From Vibrio genomosp. F10 str. ZF-129 (GTDB lineage: Bacteria; Pseudomonadota; Gammaproteobacteria; Enterobacterales; Vibrionaceae): a stretch of 64,000 nt of DNA. Position 1 is the stretch's first letter; the number at the start of each line of letters is the position of its first letter. This document shows, piece after piece, positions 9,009-18,091 of the stretch. The translations under genes and the position numbers were made by a program. Location of the stretch: the NCBI RefSeq assembly GCF_000287055.2, contig NZ_AJYQ02000001.1:1-64000 (forward strand). The letters run 5' to 3'. Under the pieces are notes generated by a model. That model saw nothing but the letters and a program-made list of their open reading frames with translations, had not been told where the DNA came from and did not search any database.

Positions 9009-9983
9009 ATGAAGCACCTAGCGTCTATCATTCTGATATTGAGCTTGTTTGGTGTCGCTGTAAAAGCGCAGGCAATAGAGTCTACACCTCTTGAGTTAAA
9101 GCCTTATCATAAAGTCCCCAGTATCTCTGGCACCATCTTTTCAGTGGGTTCGGATACTTTGGCTGGAATGACGACGTTATGGGTGGAAGAGTTCGAACAG
9201 CATTATCCCAGCATTAACGCGCAAGTTCAGGCTTCAGGATCATCAACAGCGCCTCCTGCACTAACAGAAGGCACGGCGCAGTTTGGTCCAATGAGTCGCC
9301 CTATGCGGAATCGTGAAATAGACGCTTTTGAGCGTGAGCACGGGTACAAGCCTACGGAGTTAAGAGTAGCCATCGATGCGATCGGTGTTTTTGTTCATCA
9401 AGATAACCCGATTACGGGGCTTAATTTTTCTCAGTTAGACAGTATTTTCTCGATCACTCAGCGCTGCGGAGGAAATGAGCCTATCTCGAATTGGGCGCAA
9501 TTGGGCATTGATTCTGATTGGGGGCAACGCCGAATGCAGTTGTTTGGACGAAACTCGGTATCAGGTACGTATGGTTATTTCAAACAAAACGCATTATGTG
9601 GCGGGGACTTTAAAAATAACGTCAACGAACAGCCTGGTTCCGCTTCGGTGGTGCAATCGGTCGCTTCCTCGATCAATACGATAGGGTATTCTGGCGTCGG
9701 ATACCAAATGTCAGGTGTTAAGCTGATTCCAATTTCGGAAGTAGGCCAAGATTATATTTTTCCAAGCCATGATAATATTCTATCAGGTAAGTACCCACTA
9801 TCACGCTACTTGTATGTATACATAAATAAGCATCCGAAACACCCTTTGACACCCATCGAGCGAGAATTCATCCGTTTTGTTTTTTCAGCCCAAGGACAAG
9901 ACCTGGTAAGAAAGGATGGCTATATTCCCATAGGTACTGATATTGCCAAGCAAGAGTTACAAAAAGTTGGAATAGAGTACTAG
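9009..9983 (+). CDS. pstS: Phosphate ABC transporter substrate-binding protein PstS
   Basis: Periplasmic phosphate-binding protein of the high-affinity Pst importer, 324 residues. A signal peptide occupies about residues 1-22. Ligand-loop features of the family are present: GSDTL near residue 48, SGSSTAPP about 77-84, and NSVSGTYGYF (about 182-191) contacting phosphate. The gene begins 53 bp after phoR without a visible terminator or Pho box in between, so it may be co-transcribed with phoBR. A second Pho box lies after it, before pstC. Confidence 0.92.
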   Translation: MKHLASIILILSLFGVAVKAQAIESTPLELKPYHKVPSISGTIFSVGSDTLAGMTTLWVEEFEQHYPSINAQVQASGSSTAPPALTEGTAQFGPMSRPMRNREIDAFEREHGYKPTELRVAIDAIGVFVHQDNPITGLNFSQLDSIFSITQRCGGNEPISNWAQLGIDSDWGQRRMQLFGRNSVSGTYGYFKQNALCGGDFKNNVNEQPGSASVVQSVASSINTIGYSGVGYQMSGVKLIPISEVGQDYIFPSHDNILSGKYPLSRYLYVYINKHPKHPLTPIEREFIRFVFSAQGQDLVRKDGYIPIGTDIAKQELQKVGIEY

Positions 9984-10086
9984 AATGGGGTACGAAAATT
10001 TGCCTTTGGCGGTTTAATTATATTTAACGCCTTATAATGCTTGTTTTTTTTATTCAGCTGTTGTGTTTTCAGCGGCTTATGGGTTT

Positions 10087-10108
10087 CTGTAATATAATTG
10101 TCATTAAA
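10087..10108 (+). promoter_or_regulatory. Pho box upstream of pstC
   Basis: CTGTAATATAA and TTGTCATTAAA form a tandem 11-bp PhoB site. A -10 candidate TATTAT lies at 10115-10120, about 30 bp before the pstC start. It would let pstCAB-phoU be induced separately from phoBR-pstS. Confidence 0.75.
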
Positions 10109-10149
10109 ATGAAATATTATAAGAACGTTTAATTTAGATTGAGAATCCA

Positions 10150-12339
10150 ATGCCTAGTGCCGACTTTTCCTTAAAAGAACCAGACCGAAAACGATTTATC
10201 AAAGATCGTATTTTCCGTTTGTTGGTTTCTTTTGGTGGTGTTGGCGTGCTAATGGCACTGGTACTGATATTTGTCTATCTTGCGTTAGTGGTATTGCCCC
10301 TTTTCTCTGATGCAAATATTGAAACTGGCTACGCTTCTAATCGCATCACCACCGCTTCTCCGATTTCAATTGGCGTTGATGAGTATGGTGAGCATGCATT
10401 TGTTCTTTCTCAATCGGGGCAATTGGACTTTTGGTCATTAGACGATTCTCCATCCGCTCATTCTTCTTTTTCTATTTCTGACGATATTGTGTTGACGGCA
10501 TCGGATCGAAAACCAAGCGGCTGGCAAGCTGTGATGGATAAGGCTGATCAGCTCGTTATCTTCAAGCCTAGGTTTTCCAATAATCAAAGTAGAAAGGGGA
10601 GGGCTTTTATACCTAACCTAGAATTCTTTGAAAACAGAGCAAACTTAAATCTTCATCGTTCTTCACTGCAATTGACTCAGTTTGATTTTTCACTGGTTGG
10701 AAACCAACTGACACTCGTCGGCCTTTATGACGATGATCGCGTCATGGTTCGCTGGAATGATGACAACGGACCCCAAGAGTATATCTTTAATCAACCTCTC
10801 CCTAATCTTGACCAACTCATTGTAACGCCTAACGGCAATATGCTTTACATGCGTACGGGCTCGGAGCTCATTGTTGCATTAAAGCGGGAGAATGATTTTG
10901 TTGTACGTGAGGTGGTTGATTTAAGTTTGGGGAATCAAAAACACGCGGTCTCCGATGTGAATTTGCTGTCTGGTGCGTATTCATTGTTGGTGACTCACCA
11001 AGATGGCCTTGTGTCCCAATGGTTTGATGTATTAACAGACAAAGAACGAAAACTCACACATATCCGCGAATTCGAGTTAGCCTCAGAACTCGAAATATTG
11101 TTGCCTGATTCGTATCGAAAAGGGTTTTACAGCTTTTACACCAATGGCACTTTGCAAAGTCACCATACGACCAGTGAAAAGCTGGTGATGTTTACGCGCG
11201 CTTTTAGCAAAGCGCCATCGTTGGTTGCCATGTCGAACAATGAAAAGTATCTGTTAACGCTCAGTGATGATCGCTTAGATGTGGCTCTGGTGAACAACGA
11301 GCATCCTGAAATTTCTTTTTCATCATTGTGGAAAAAAGTCTGGTACGAAAGTTACCCCGAGCCTGAATTTACTTGGCAAACGACCTCAGCCAATGATGAT
11401 TTTGAAGCAAAATTCAGCTTAGTTCCTATTGCTTTTGGTACCCTTAAAGCAGCGGCTTTTGCTATGCTTTTTGCTGTTCCGATCGCGGTGTTAGGGGCTA
11501 TTTATACGGCGTACTTTATGTCTGAGAGTATGCGCCGTGTGGTTAAACCCTCGATAGAGTTAATGGAGGCCTTCCCGACGGTGATCATAGGTTTCTTGGC
11601 TGGGCTTTGGTTTGCTCCCATTGTTGAAAGTTACCTATCGGCCGTGGTTGCTTTGTTGATCTTACTTCCGTTTTCTACGCTAGTGGTGGGTGTGGTGTGG
11701 CATGTATTACCTAGTCGATTTGTTTCGCTATTTCCTAATGGTTGGCATAGTTTGATTTTAATGCCTGTTTTGGTGTGCCTTGTGGTGGTGATTATGTCCC
11801 AAAGTGCCGCATTAGAATTGTGGCTGTTTAATGGTGATGTACGCATATATTTGGCTAATCATGGGATAGGGTTTGATCAACGTAATGCATTAGTGGTTGG
11901 TTTTGCGATGGGTTTTGCCGTTATTCCAACCATATTTACGATTGCTGAAGATGCGGTTTTCTCAGTACCTAAACATCTTTCTGATGGTTCTTTAGCGCTG
12001 GGAGCTACCCCATGGCAAACCTTACTTTATGTCGTATTGTTAACCGCGAGTCCCGGTATTTTTTCTGCCATTATGATGGGTTTAGGTCGAGCGGTTGGCG
12101 AAACGATGATCGTATTAATGGCCACGGGTAATACGCCTATATTAGATTGGAATATTTTAGAGGGAATGCGAACATTGTCGGCCACCATCGCGGTTGAAAT
12201 GCCAGAATCTGAAGTCGCCAGTACTCATTATCGCTTGCTCTTTCTTGCAGCACTGCTGCTGCTTATTTTTACTTTTGCTGTTAACTCTATTGCAGAATGG
12301 GTGAGACAACGGCTAAGAGAGCGTTACCGTGCTCTTTAA
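10150..12339 (+). CDS. pstC: Phosphate ABC transporter permease PstC, long form
   Basis: Inner-membrane permease half of the Pst phosphate importer. The C-terminal half (about 430-729) carries the typical permease segments, including the EAA-type loop LADGS-like stretch [16 protein letters not shown] (about 614-629) and RAVGETMIVLMATG. At 729 residues it is more than twice the length of E. coli PstC. After the first membrane segment (about 20-50) there is a soluble insert of roughly 360 residues with repeated beta-strand-like motifs (for example GQLDFWSLDD, DGLVSQWFD) that suggest a beta-propeller-like periplasmic domain. The domain fold is my inference. Confidence 0.9.
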   Translation: MPSADFSLKEPDRKRFIKDRIFRLLVSFGGVGVLMALVLIFVYLALVVLPLFSDANIETGYASNRITTASPISIGVDEYGEHAFVLSQSGQLDFWSLDDSPSAHSSFSISDDIVLTASDRKPSGWQAVMDKADQLVIFKPRFSNNQSRKGRAFIPNLEFFENRANLNLHRSSLQLTQFDFSLVGNQLTLVGLYDDDRVMVRWNDDNGPQEYIFNQPLPNLDQLIVTPNGNMLYMRTGSELIVALKRENDFVVREVVDLSLGNQKHAVSDVNLLSGAYSLLVTHQDGLVSQWFDVLTDKERKLTHIREFELASELEILLPDSYRKGFYSFYTNGTLQSHHTTSEKLVMFTRAFSKAPSLVAMSNNEKYLLTLSDDRLDVALVNNEHPEISFSSLWKKVWYESYPEPEFTWQTTSANDDFEAKFSLVPIAFGTLKAAAFAMLFAVPIAVLGAIYTAYFMSESMRRVVKPSIELMEAFPTVIIGFLAGLWFAPIVESYLSAVVALLILLPFSTLVVGVVWHVLPSRFVSLFPNGWHSLILMPVLVCLVVVIMSQSAALELWLFNGDVRIYLANHGIGFDQRNALVVGFAMGFAVIPTIFTIAEDAVFSVPKHLSDGSLALGATPWQTLLYVVLLTASPGIFSAIMMGLGRAVGETMIVLMATGNTPILDWNILEGMRTLSATIAVEMPESEVASTHYRLLFLAALLLLIFTFAVNSIAEWVRQRLRERYRAL

Positions 12340-12453
12340 CCAACGAATAGGCCCCTTTATTTGCCTTAATCCAAGTCATTTATGTAAAAGAAGCCATCAA
12401 AGTAACCAAAGCAATAAAGGTAAGACAACCGTCAATACTCGAGGGCAGAGTTC

Positions 12454-14100
12454 ATGTTGAAATGGATAAAGTCCGGAGCGCCTTGGGTTTGGTTAACAGG
12501 AGGGGCGGTCAGCATAAGCTTACTGTCGGTGATGGGGTTGATGCTGCTTATCGGTTGGAAAGGTCTGTCTTATTTCTGGCCCGCACCACTTTATCAGTGG
12601 GAAACTCAAAATGGAGAGACGTTAGTCGGCCAACTGTACGCTCAAGAGTTTATTCCAATCACGCGTTTGCAAGGTATGAACTTACCTGAGGATGCGATGA
12701 CAAACGGTGACGAACTGATTGGCCGGTACAGCATTAAAGTGGCCAATCGGGATCTCTATCCGGCGGACTTTGTTTCCATACTCGATATTAATATTGAGAA
12801 GCGATCACTCCCTAGTGGCTGGGCGGTGATTGAGCGAACACGTAACGGGAATTTTTTTGGGTTACCTGTTGGGTATCAAAATGAGTTTGGTGTGGTTTCT
12901 AGCGAAGTGTCAGAGTCATTTACGCTCGGCTTTTCTGAGGTAGAGCTGTTAAGAAAACAAATTGCCGCCTTGATAGAAAATGAGTTTAAGGTCACAAGCC
13001 GAACTTTAGAGCAGCTTAGGCTAAATAAACGCAAGCGAGAGCTTAATAACACCCTTGATGACGCGTTTCTCATTGAATATCGAGCTCAAAAACAGCTTTT
13101 GGATAAAAAGTTAGAGAGAGCCGATCTGAATTTATCCAAGCTTCGCGCCCAACTAAACCAAGACCGCTTAATTGTCGAGGATATGACGGGGCAACAGACT
13201 GCCATTCCTTTAAGTGAGATTTTGGATGTATGGTACCCCAACGAAATGAGCAGCGTTGACAAAACGGTACAGTGGTTCAAACAAGTTTGGAAGTTCTTAT
13301 CGCAAAGTCCGAGAGAATCAAACTCTGAAGGCGGTGTTTTCCCTGCGATATTTGGTACAGTGTTGTTGGTGATCATCATGTCCATCGTGGTGATGCCGCT
13401 AGGGGTGATAGCTGCTGTGTATCTGCATGAATACGCGGCGAATAATGCACTCACGCGTATTATTAGAGTGGCGGTTATTAACCTCGCTGGGGTCCCTTCG
13501 ATCGTTTATGGAGTGTTCGGCTTGGGCTTTTTTGTCTATACGTTAGGTGGCTCTATTGACTCTTTATTGTATGCTGAACGCTTACCTGCCCCCACCTTTG
13601 GCACACCTGGATTGTTATGGTCAGCTTTGACATTGTCGGTGTTGACGTTGCCGGTAGTGATTGTCTCAACGGAAGAGGGGCTAACCCGAATACCCAGCTC
13701 AGTCAGACACGGTTCCTTAGCGCTTGGTGCGACACAATTTGAAACCTTATGGCGAATCGTATTGCCTATGGCGAGCCCAGCCATTATTACTGGATTGATA
13801 TTGGCGGTTGCTAGAGCGGCAGGAGAAGTGGCCCCTTTGATGCTAGTGGGAGTGGTGAAGATCGCCTCAAGTTTGCCCGTTGATGGTGAATTTCCTTTTT
13901 TGCATTTAGAGAAAAAATTCATGCACTTAGGATTTCATATTTACGATGTGGGTTTTCAGACATCCAATATTGAAGCGGCTCGCCCATTGGTTTACGCGAC
14001 CTCGTTTTTATTGGTGACGGTTATTATTAGTTTGAATTTAACCGCGATCAGTATCCGTAACAATTTGCGCGAAAAATATCGTAATTTAGGACAAGATTAA
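12454..14100 (+). CDS. pstA: Phosphate ABC transporter permease PstA, long form
   Basis: Second membrane subunit of the Pst importer. The permease core (about 300-548) contains [32 protein letters not shown] and [13 protein letters not shown], all typical of PstA. The 548-residue length includes an extra soluble segment of about 240 residues after the first membrane helix. A charged, probably coiled-coil stretch (about 170-230: [32 protein letters not shown]) lies in it. It follows pstC by 114 bp and precedes pstB by 2 bp. Both permeases being extended suggests the extra domains pack together. Confidence 0.9.
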   Translation: MLKWIKSGAPWVWLTGGAVSISLLSVMGLMLLIGWKGLSYFWPAPLYQWETQNGETLVGQLYAQEFIPITRLQGMNLPEDAMTNGDELIGRYSIKVANRDLYPADFVSILDINIEKRSLPSGWAVIERTRNGNFFGLPVGYQNEFGVVSSEVSESFTLGFSEVELLRKQIAALIENEFKVTSRTLEQLRLNKRKRELNNTLDDAFLIEYRAQKQLLDKKLERADLNLSKLRAQLNQDRLIVEDMTGQQTAIPLSEILDVWYPNEMSSVDKTVQWFKQVWKFLSQSPRESNSEGGVFPAIFGTVLLVIIMSIVVMPLGVIAAVYLHEYAANNALTRIIRVAVINLAGVPSIVYGVFGLGFFVYTLGGSIDSLLYAERLPAPTFGTPGLLWSALTLSVLTLPVVIVSTEEGLTRIPSSVRHGSLALGATQFETLWRIVLPMASPAIITGLILAVARAAGEVAPLMLVGVVKIASSLPVDGEFPFLHLEKKFMHLGFHIYDVGFQTSNIEAARPLVYATSFLLVTVIISLNLTAISIRNNLREKYRNLGQD

Positions 14101-14102
14101 TC

Positions 14103-14921
14103 ATGTTTTCAGTTAATCAAGCATTGGGATACCAAGCCCCGTTAGATGTATATAATCTGACCGAAGATCAAACCGCCATTACGATTGAAGGGCTGAACCT
14201 TTTTTATAAAGAGACCCAAGCGCTTAATGATATCTCAATGAAGATCCCGAAAGGACAAGTGACCGCGTTCATTGGTCCATCGGGCTGTGGGAAATCAACC
14301 TTACTTCGTTGTATTAATCGAATGAACGATTTGGTTGAAGGGTGCCGCGTTCAAGGAAAGGTAAAGCTGCACAATAAGAATGTCTACCATCCTAATGTCG
14401 ATGTTGCCACATTACGTCGTCGAGTTGGCATGGTATTCCAGAGACCGAATCCATTTCCGAAATCGATCTATGAAAATGTCGTTTATGGCTTGCGTCTTCA
14501 AGGTATCAGTAACAGCCGTTCGTTGGATGATGCCGTTGAACATGCATTGCGATCGGCCGCATTGTGGGACGAAGTGAAGCATCGTTTGCATGAGAATGCG
14601 TTTGGTCTTTCAGGAGGTCAGCAGCAGCGCCTCGTCATTGCCAGAGCAATAGCGATTGAACCTGAAGTCCTTTTGTTGGATGAACCAACGTCGGCTCTCG
14701 ATCCTATTTCTACGTTAACCATTGAAGAGTTAATCAATGAACTCAAGGATAAGTACACCGTCGTCATTGTGACGCATAATATGCAGCAAGCTGCTCGTGT
14801 TAGTGATCACACCGCCTTTATTCATATGGGGAAACTGATAGAGTATTCCGATACCGATTCGATTTTTACCTCACCGACGAAAACTCAGACAGAAGATTAC
14901 ATAACGGGTCGATACGGATAA
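14103..14921 (+). CDS. pstB: Phosphate ABC transporter ATP-binding protein PstB
   Basis: ATPase of the Pst importer, 272 residues. Walker [10 protein letters not shown] (about 58-66), Q loop VFQRPNPFP, signature LSGGQQQR, Walker [14 protein letters not shown] and the H-loop VTHN are all intact. The [13 protein letters not shown] segment is characteristic of PstB. It starts 2 bp after pstA and ends 75 bp before phoU. Confidence 0.97.
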   Translation: MFSVNQALGYQAPLDVYNLTEDQTAITIEGLNLFYKETQALNDISMKIPKGQVTAFIGPSGCGKSTLLRCINRMNDLVEGCRVQGKVKLHNKNVYHPNVDVATLRRRVGMVFQRPNPFPKSIYENVVYGLRLQGISNSRSLDDAVEHALRSAALWDEVKHRLHENAFGLSGGQQQRLVIARAIAIEPEVLLLDEPTSALDPISTLTIEELINELKDKYTVVIVTHNMQQAARVSDHTAFIHMGKLIEYSDTDSIFTSPTKTQTEDYITGRYG

Positions 14922-14996
14922 AAATACCGCACTGTTAATATCGGTAATGAATACAAGTAATAAGCGCAGGCAATACACAAGGAGCAGTTAGAAAGA

Positions 14997-15695
14997 ATGA
15001 ACTTTGGTCGTCATATTTCAGGTCAGTTTAATGTTGAATTAGAATCAATTCGTACTCATGTCTTAACGATGGGGGGCTTGGTTGAGCAGCAACTTGCGTT
15101 TGCTATGCAAGCTTTGCATAAAGATGATATTGAACTCGCCAAGAAAGTGGTAAAAGACGATCACAAAGTGAATTCCATGGAAGTGTCTATTGATGAAGCG
15201 TGTACTCGAATTATTGCCAAGAGGCAGCCTACAGCAAAAGATTTGCGCTTAATCATGGCGATCATTAAGACTATTACTGACTTGGAGCGTATTGGTGATG
15301 TCGCGACAAGCATCGCTAAGGTGGCCATTGAAAGTCCATCGTCAAAACAGCAGCCTTTTCATGTGTCCCTCGAGCCTTTAAGCCGCCAAGCGATAGCAAT
15401 GCTTCATCAGGTGCTCGACGCGTTTGCTCGTATGGACGTCGACTCAGCTGCCGATGTGTACAAATTAGACGATAAGATTGATGCTGAATATAAAGCGGTG
15501 ATTCATCAGTTAGTGACTTATATGATGGAGGATCCCAAGAATATTCCGAGCATTTTACAAGTCATGTGGTCAGCGCGCGCCATTGAGCGAGTAGGCGATC
15601 GCTGCCAAAATATTTGCGAATACATCATTTATTTCGTCAAAGGAAAAGATGTTCGCCACCTGGGCGAACAAAGTATTGATGATGCGTTGAAGTAA
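14997..15695 (+). CDS. phoU: Phosphate signalling complex protein PhoU
   Basis: Cytosolic all-helical negative regulator that connects Pst transporter state to PhoR. The 232 residues contain the two three-helix repeats of the family, each with its metal-binding E/D-rich signature ([15 protein letters not shown] about 96-110; [17 protein letters not shown] about 199-215). The start has GGAG about 16 nt upstream and a closer AGAAAG. It ends the pst operon and converges on cutC with only 27 bp between them. Confidence 0.96.
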   Translation: MNFGRHISGQFNVELESIRTHVLTMGGLVEQQLAFAMQALHKDDIELAKKVVKDDHKVNSMEVSIDEACTRIIAKRQPTAKDLRLIMAIIKTITDLERIGDVATSIAKVAIESPSSKQQPFHVSLEPLSRQAIAMLHQVLDAFARMDVDSAADVYKLDDKIDAEYKAVIHQLVTYMMEDPKNIPSILQVMWSARAIERVGDRCQNICEYIIYFVKGKDVRHLGEQSIDDALK

Positions 15696-15709
15696 TACGC
15701 CTTGCGCGC

Positions 15710-15730
15710 TAGGAGTTAGGAGCTAGGAGT
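15710..15730. repeat. 7-bp tandem repeat x3 at the phoU/cutC junction
   Basis: TAGGAGT, TAGGAGC and TAGGAGT stand head to tail. The last copies encode the final residues (Tyr-Ser) and the TAG stop of cutC on the minus strand, so slippage here would change the CutC terminus. Confidence 0.8.
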
Positions 15731-16472
15731 ATCTAGACGTCAATTTCTCTACCACTTGTGAGATCGCTTGAGCATCCGTGATCGGAATAAGACGATCATC
15801 TTGAGCACCCATCTTAACGTGTTCTGCGGTACAGGTCATTTTGCTTTCGCGGCTGGATTTTCCAGATAAATGCACTTCAGTGACTTGGGATGTATTGATA
15901 ATGTCTAGAACATTAGTAGTGTTCAATCCGGCTCCGGCCATAATACTCACTCGACCATCCGCTAATCTCACCATTTCAGCAAGCGTCTTTGATCCCAAAG
16001 CCGCAGTTTGAGCCAGTCCAGAGGTGAGAATGCGTTCACAGCCAAGTTCCACGATGTCTTCGATCGCTTGGTGATAATCTCTGCATTGATCGATGGCTCT
16101 ATGAAAGGTGACACCAAGATCATACTGGTTGGCTTTGTTCATTAACTGAGTAGCCGTTGGCATATCGATCTCGCCGTTCTCATTCAAAACACCAAACACC
16201 ACACCCTGTAAGCCTGCTAAACCCACCGCTTCTATATCAATCAACATCGATTCAACATCATCACTGTCGTAGAGAAAGTCGCCTTGTCGTGGGCGAATCA
16301 TGGCATAGACTGGTATTGTTGAGATGAGTGCGGCTTTTTTCATGAAGCCAAAGCTTGGGGTTAATCCGCCTAGTGCGAGAGAAGAACACAATTCAATGCG
16401 AGTTGCTCCGCCTGCAATGGCGTTATGAAGAGATTCAATGTTATCAATACAAACTTCAACGTGGTAGGTCAT
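15723..16472 (-). CDS. cutC: CutC family protein
   Basis: TIM-barrel protein of the CutC family, historically linked to copper homeostasis; its biochemical role is unsettled. The 249 residues match E. coli CutC in length. Family segments include [19 protein letters not shown] (about 5-23) with [16 protein letters not shown] (about 24-39), [13 protein letters not shown] and [10 protein letters not shown]. It stands alone on the minus strand, downstream of the yebG terminator. Confidence 0.93.
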   Translation of the reverse strand: MTYHVEVCIDNIESLHNAIAGGATRIELCSSLALGGLTPSFGFMKKAALISTIPVYAMIRPRQGDFLYDSDDVESMLIDIEAVGLAGLQGVVFGVLNENGEIDMPTATQLMNKANQYDLGVTFHRAIDQCRDYHQAIEDIVELGCERILTSGLAQTAALGSKTLAEMVRLADGRVSIMAGAGLNTTNVLDIINTSQVTEVHLSGKSSRESKMTCTAEHVKMGAQDDRLIPITDAQAISQVVEKLTSRYS

Positions 16473-16599
16473 AGTGGTGCTCGTAACTTAGAGGGACATC
16501 GGTATTTTAACGGGAATAAAACAGAACTATCAGGGAAAACTTTACCCGCTTGAAATTCCGCTTTGCGCTCTATTGACGCTATAAAAGATATTCAAGCGA

Positions 16600-16634
16600 T
16601 AAAAGAAAAACCCAGAGACAATGCTCTGGGTTTT
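16600..16634 (-). terminator. yebG terminator
   Basis: CCCAGAG, a 6-nt loop and CTCTGGG are followed on the minus strand by TTTTTCTTTT. It lies just past the yebG stop codon. Confidence 0.85.
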
Positions 16635-16653
16635 CGATATTCATAAGAAAAGG

Positions 16654-16953
16654 CTAAGCCGCGTCTTCTTCTTTTGGCGCGTCAATTACTGCTTCAATCT
16701 TTTTTGTTTTTTTAGGCGCGGGTTTGCGTTTAGCGCCAAGAGCATAAAGCACTTCTTCTTTGTTCTTTGCAAGGTACATAGCAAGCTCTTCTTGCTTGCC
16801 TTCATCTTCTATCACATCACTCTTGCTGAGTAGTTCAAACAGCTCATCTGCCATATCCAGCATTTTATCATAAGCGTCAGCTTCGGCTTTAGAGGTAAAA
16901 GTCATTTTCTCTTCTCCGTTGCGTTCCACCACGTACTTAACGATTACAGCCAT
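16654..16953 (-). CDS. yebG: YebG family SOS-inducible protein
   Basis: Small protein of 99 residues closely resembling E. coli YebG, a DNA-damage-inducible protein of unknown function. The N-terminus MAVIVKYVVERNGEEKM and the segment SKAEADAYDKMLD are diagnostic. I chose the ATG at 16953 rather than one 18 nt upstream, because GAGGA sits 8 nt before it and the homologue starts with the same MAV. The C-terminal third is rich in lysine and then in acidic residues. A LexA box lies about 30 bp upstream. Confidence 0.92.
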   Translation of the reverse strand: MAVIVKYVVERNGEEKMTFTSKAEADAYDKMLDMADELFELLSKSDVIEDEGKQEELAMYLAKNKEEVLYALGAKRKPAPKKTKKIEAVIDAPKEEDAA

Positions 16954-16983
16954 GGTCAATCCTCGATTCAAATAAATACATCA

Positions 16984-16999
16984 CTGTCTTTTTATACAG
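16984..16999 (-). promoter_or_regulatory. LexA (SOS) box upstream of yebG
   Basis: CTGTCTTTTTATACAG fits the LexA operator CTGT-N8-ACAG exactly at its arms. It lies 31 bp before the yebG start, as expected for a repressor site over the promoter. E. coli yebG is also LexA-controlled. Confidence 0.85.
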
Positions 17000-17016
17000 C
17001 TTGCGTTCGTTTAAGT

Positions 17017-17943
17017 CTAGTGAGATGGGTATTTCTGGGAGCTATGTGGTGACTCTTTATTCACTTGATGACAAAAGTCAATAAATCGCTTGAGAAGTGG
17101 ACTTTGGTATTTCTCTTTATGCACAAGTAGCCAAAACTGCCGTGTCATGTCGAGAGGAACCTTGAGCATTTTGACTCTTCCATCGTTCAGTGCGGCTTCT
17201 GCGGCCAATCGTGATAAGCAAGCGAGACCTAATCCAGCTGAAACGCTGTTAATTAATGCCTCAGTGGTGTTCAGTTCAAATGCTTCTTGCCAGTGTTCAA
17301 TGCGTGGAGCAATCGCCTGTAAGAAAAACTCTCGGGATCCAGAGCCAGCTTCTCGTAGCAGCCATTGACTGTTCTCTAAAGCACTCACCGGGACTGACGC
17401 ATCATCTGCATTTGGAAAATCGCAAGGGCAAATAATGCACATCTCATCTTGACTGAATTGACTGGAAATAAGTTCTGGATGCTGGGTCTTCCCTTCTATG
17501 AGGGCGAGATCTAGCTCGTAGTCGACCAACTTTTGGCAAATTAGGCTGGAATTAGAGATAAATAAGCTTTGCGCTAGGTGGTTTGTTTCAAGGCGAAAAC
17601 GGCTAAGAAGTTGTGGTGCGACATGGTTGCCAATGGTATCGCTCGCACCTATACGCAACTGCCCTGTTAGAATTTGTCCGTGATTAAATAGTTCATCGAT
17701 ATCACTGACTCGATGCAAGAGTTCGTCGGCAAGCGGAAGAAGTTTTATCCCTTCTTGATTGATAATTAGGCGGTTATTGACTCTATCAAACAGAGCGTGA
17801 CCGATCTGTTTTTCCAATTCAGACAGCGCCATACTGACAGCGGCTTTAGACAGATAAAGAGCTTCTGAAGCAGAGGTGAGTGTTTTGTGCTGAGTTACGG
17901 TAGTAAATACTTTCAGCTGTTTCAGTGAAATATTGGAAGCCAT
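17017..17943 (-). CDS. LysR-family transcriptional regulator
   Basis: Regulator of 308 residues with an N-terminal winged helix-turn-helix (about 5-64: SLKQLKVFTTVTQHKTLTSA, then KAAVSMALSELEKQIG) and a C-terminal periplasmic-binding-like effector domain (about 92-295). The sequence style recalls the YeiE/CysB-like branch, but I cannot name a target or ligand. It sits between yebG and the sigma-54 activator on the same strand and separated from both by over 60 bp. No divergent partner gene is adjacent, which leaves its regulon open. Confidence 0.85.
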   Translation of the reverse strand: MASNISLKQLKVFTTVTQHKTLTSASEALYLSKAAVSMALSELEKQIGHALFDRVNNRLIINQEGIKLLPLADELLHRVSDIDELFNHGQILTGQLRIGASDTIGNHVAPQLLSRFRLETNHLAQSLFISNSSLICQKLVDYELDLALIEGKTQHPELISSQFSQDEMCIICPCDFPNADDASVPVSALENSQWLLREAGSGSREFFLQAIAPRIEHWQEAFELNTTEALINSVSAGLGLACLSRLAAEAALNDGRVKMLKVPLDMTRQFWLLVHKEKYQSPLLKRFIDFCHQVNKESPHSSQKYPSH

Positions 17944-18006
17944 ACGCCTATATGTTTAACTGTTCTGAACGATAGTCAAAGATAGTTAGGTATAACAGAA
18001 CACATT

Positions 18007-18062
18007 GCAAGTGAAATGGTACAAGTGACCTAATACAAGTGACCTAATACAAGTGACATAGT
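18007..18062. repeat. 14-bp tandem repeat x4
   Basis: Three near-identical copies of ACAAGTGACCTAAT run from 18021 to 18062. A degenerate fourth copy, GCAAGTGAAATGGT, lies at 18007-18020. The array lies between the LysR gene start and the end of the sigma-54 activator gene. It could be a simple replication-slippage array or a repeated binding site in the LysR upstream region. Confidence 0.85.
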
Positions 18063-18091
18063 GAGCTGAATATCTCCAACCATGAGCGAAC

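Noticed and set aside
13086..13922. Two minus-strand frames of 122 and 128 codons opposite pstA
   Set aside because: Both are shadows of pstA with no ribosome-binding site or recognisable domain.
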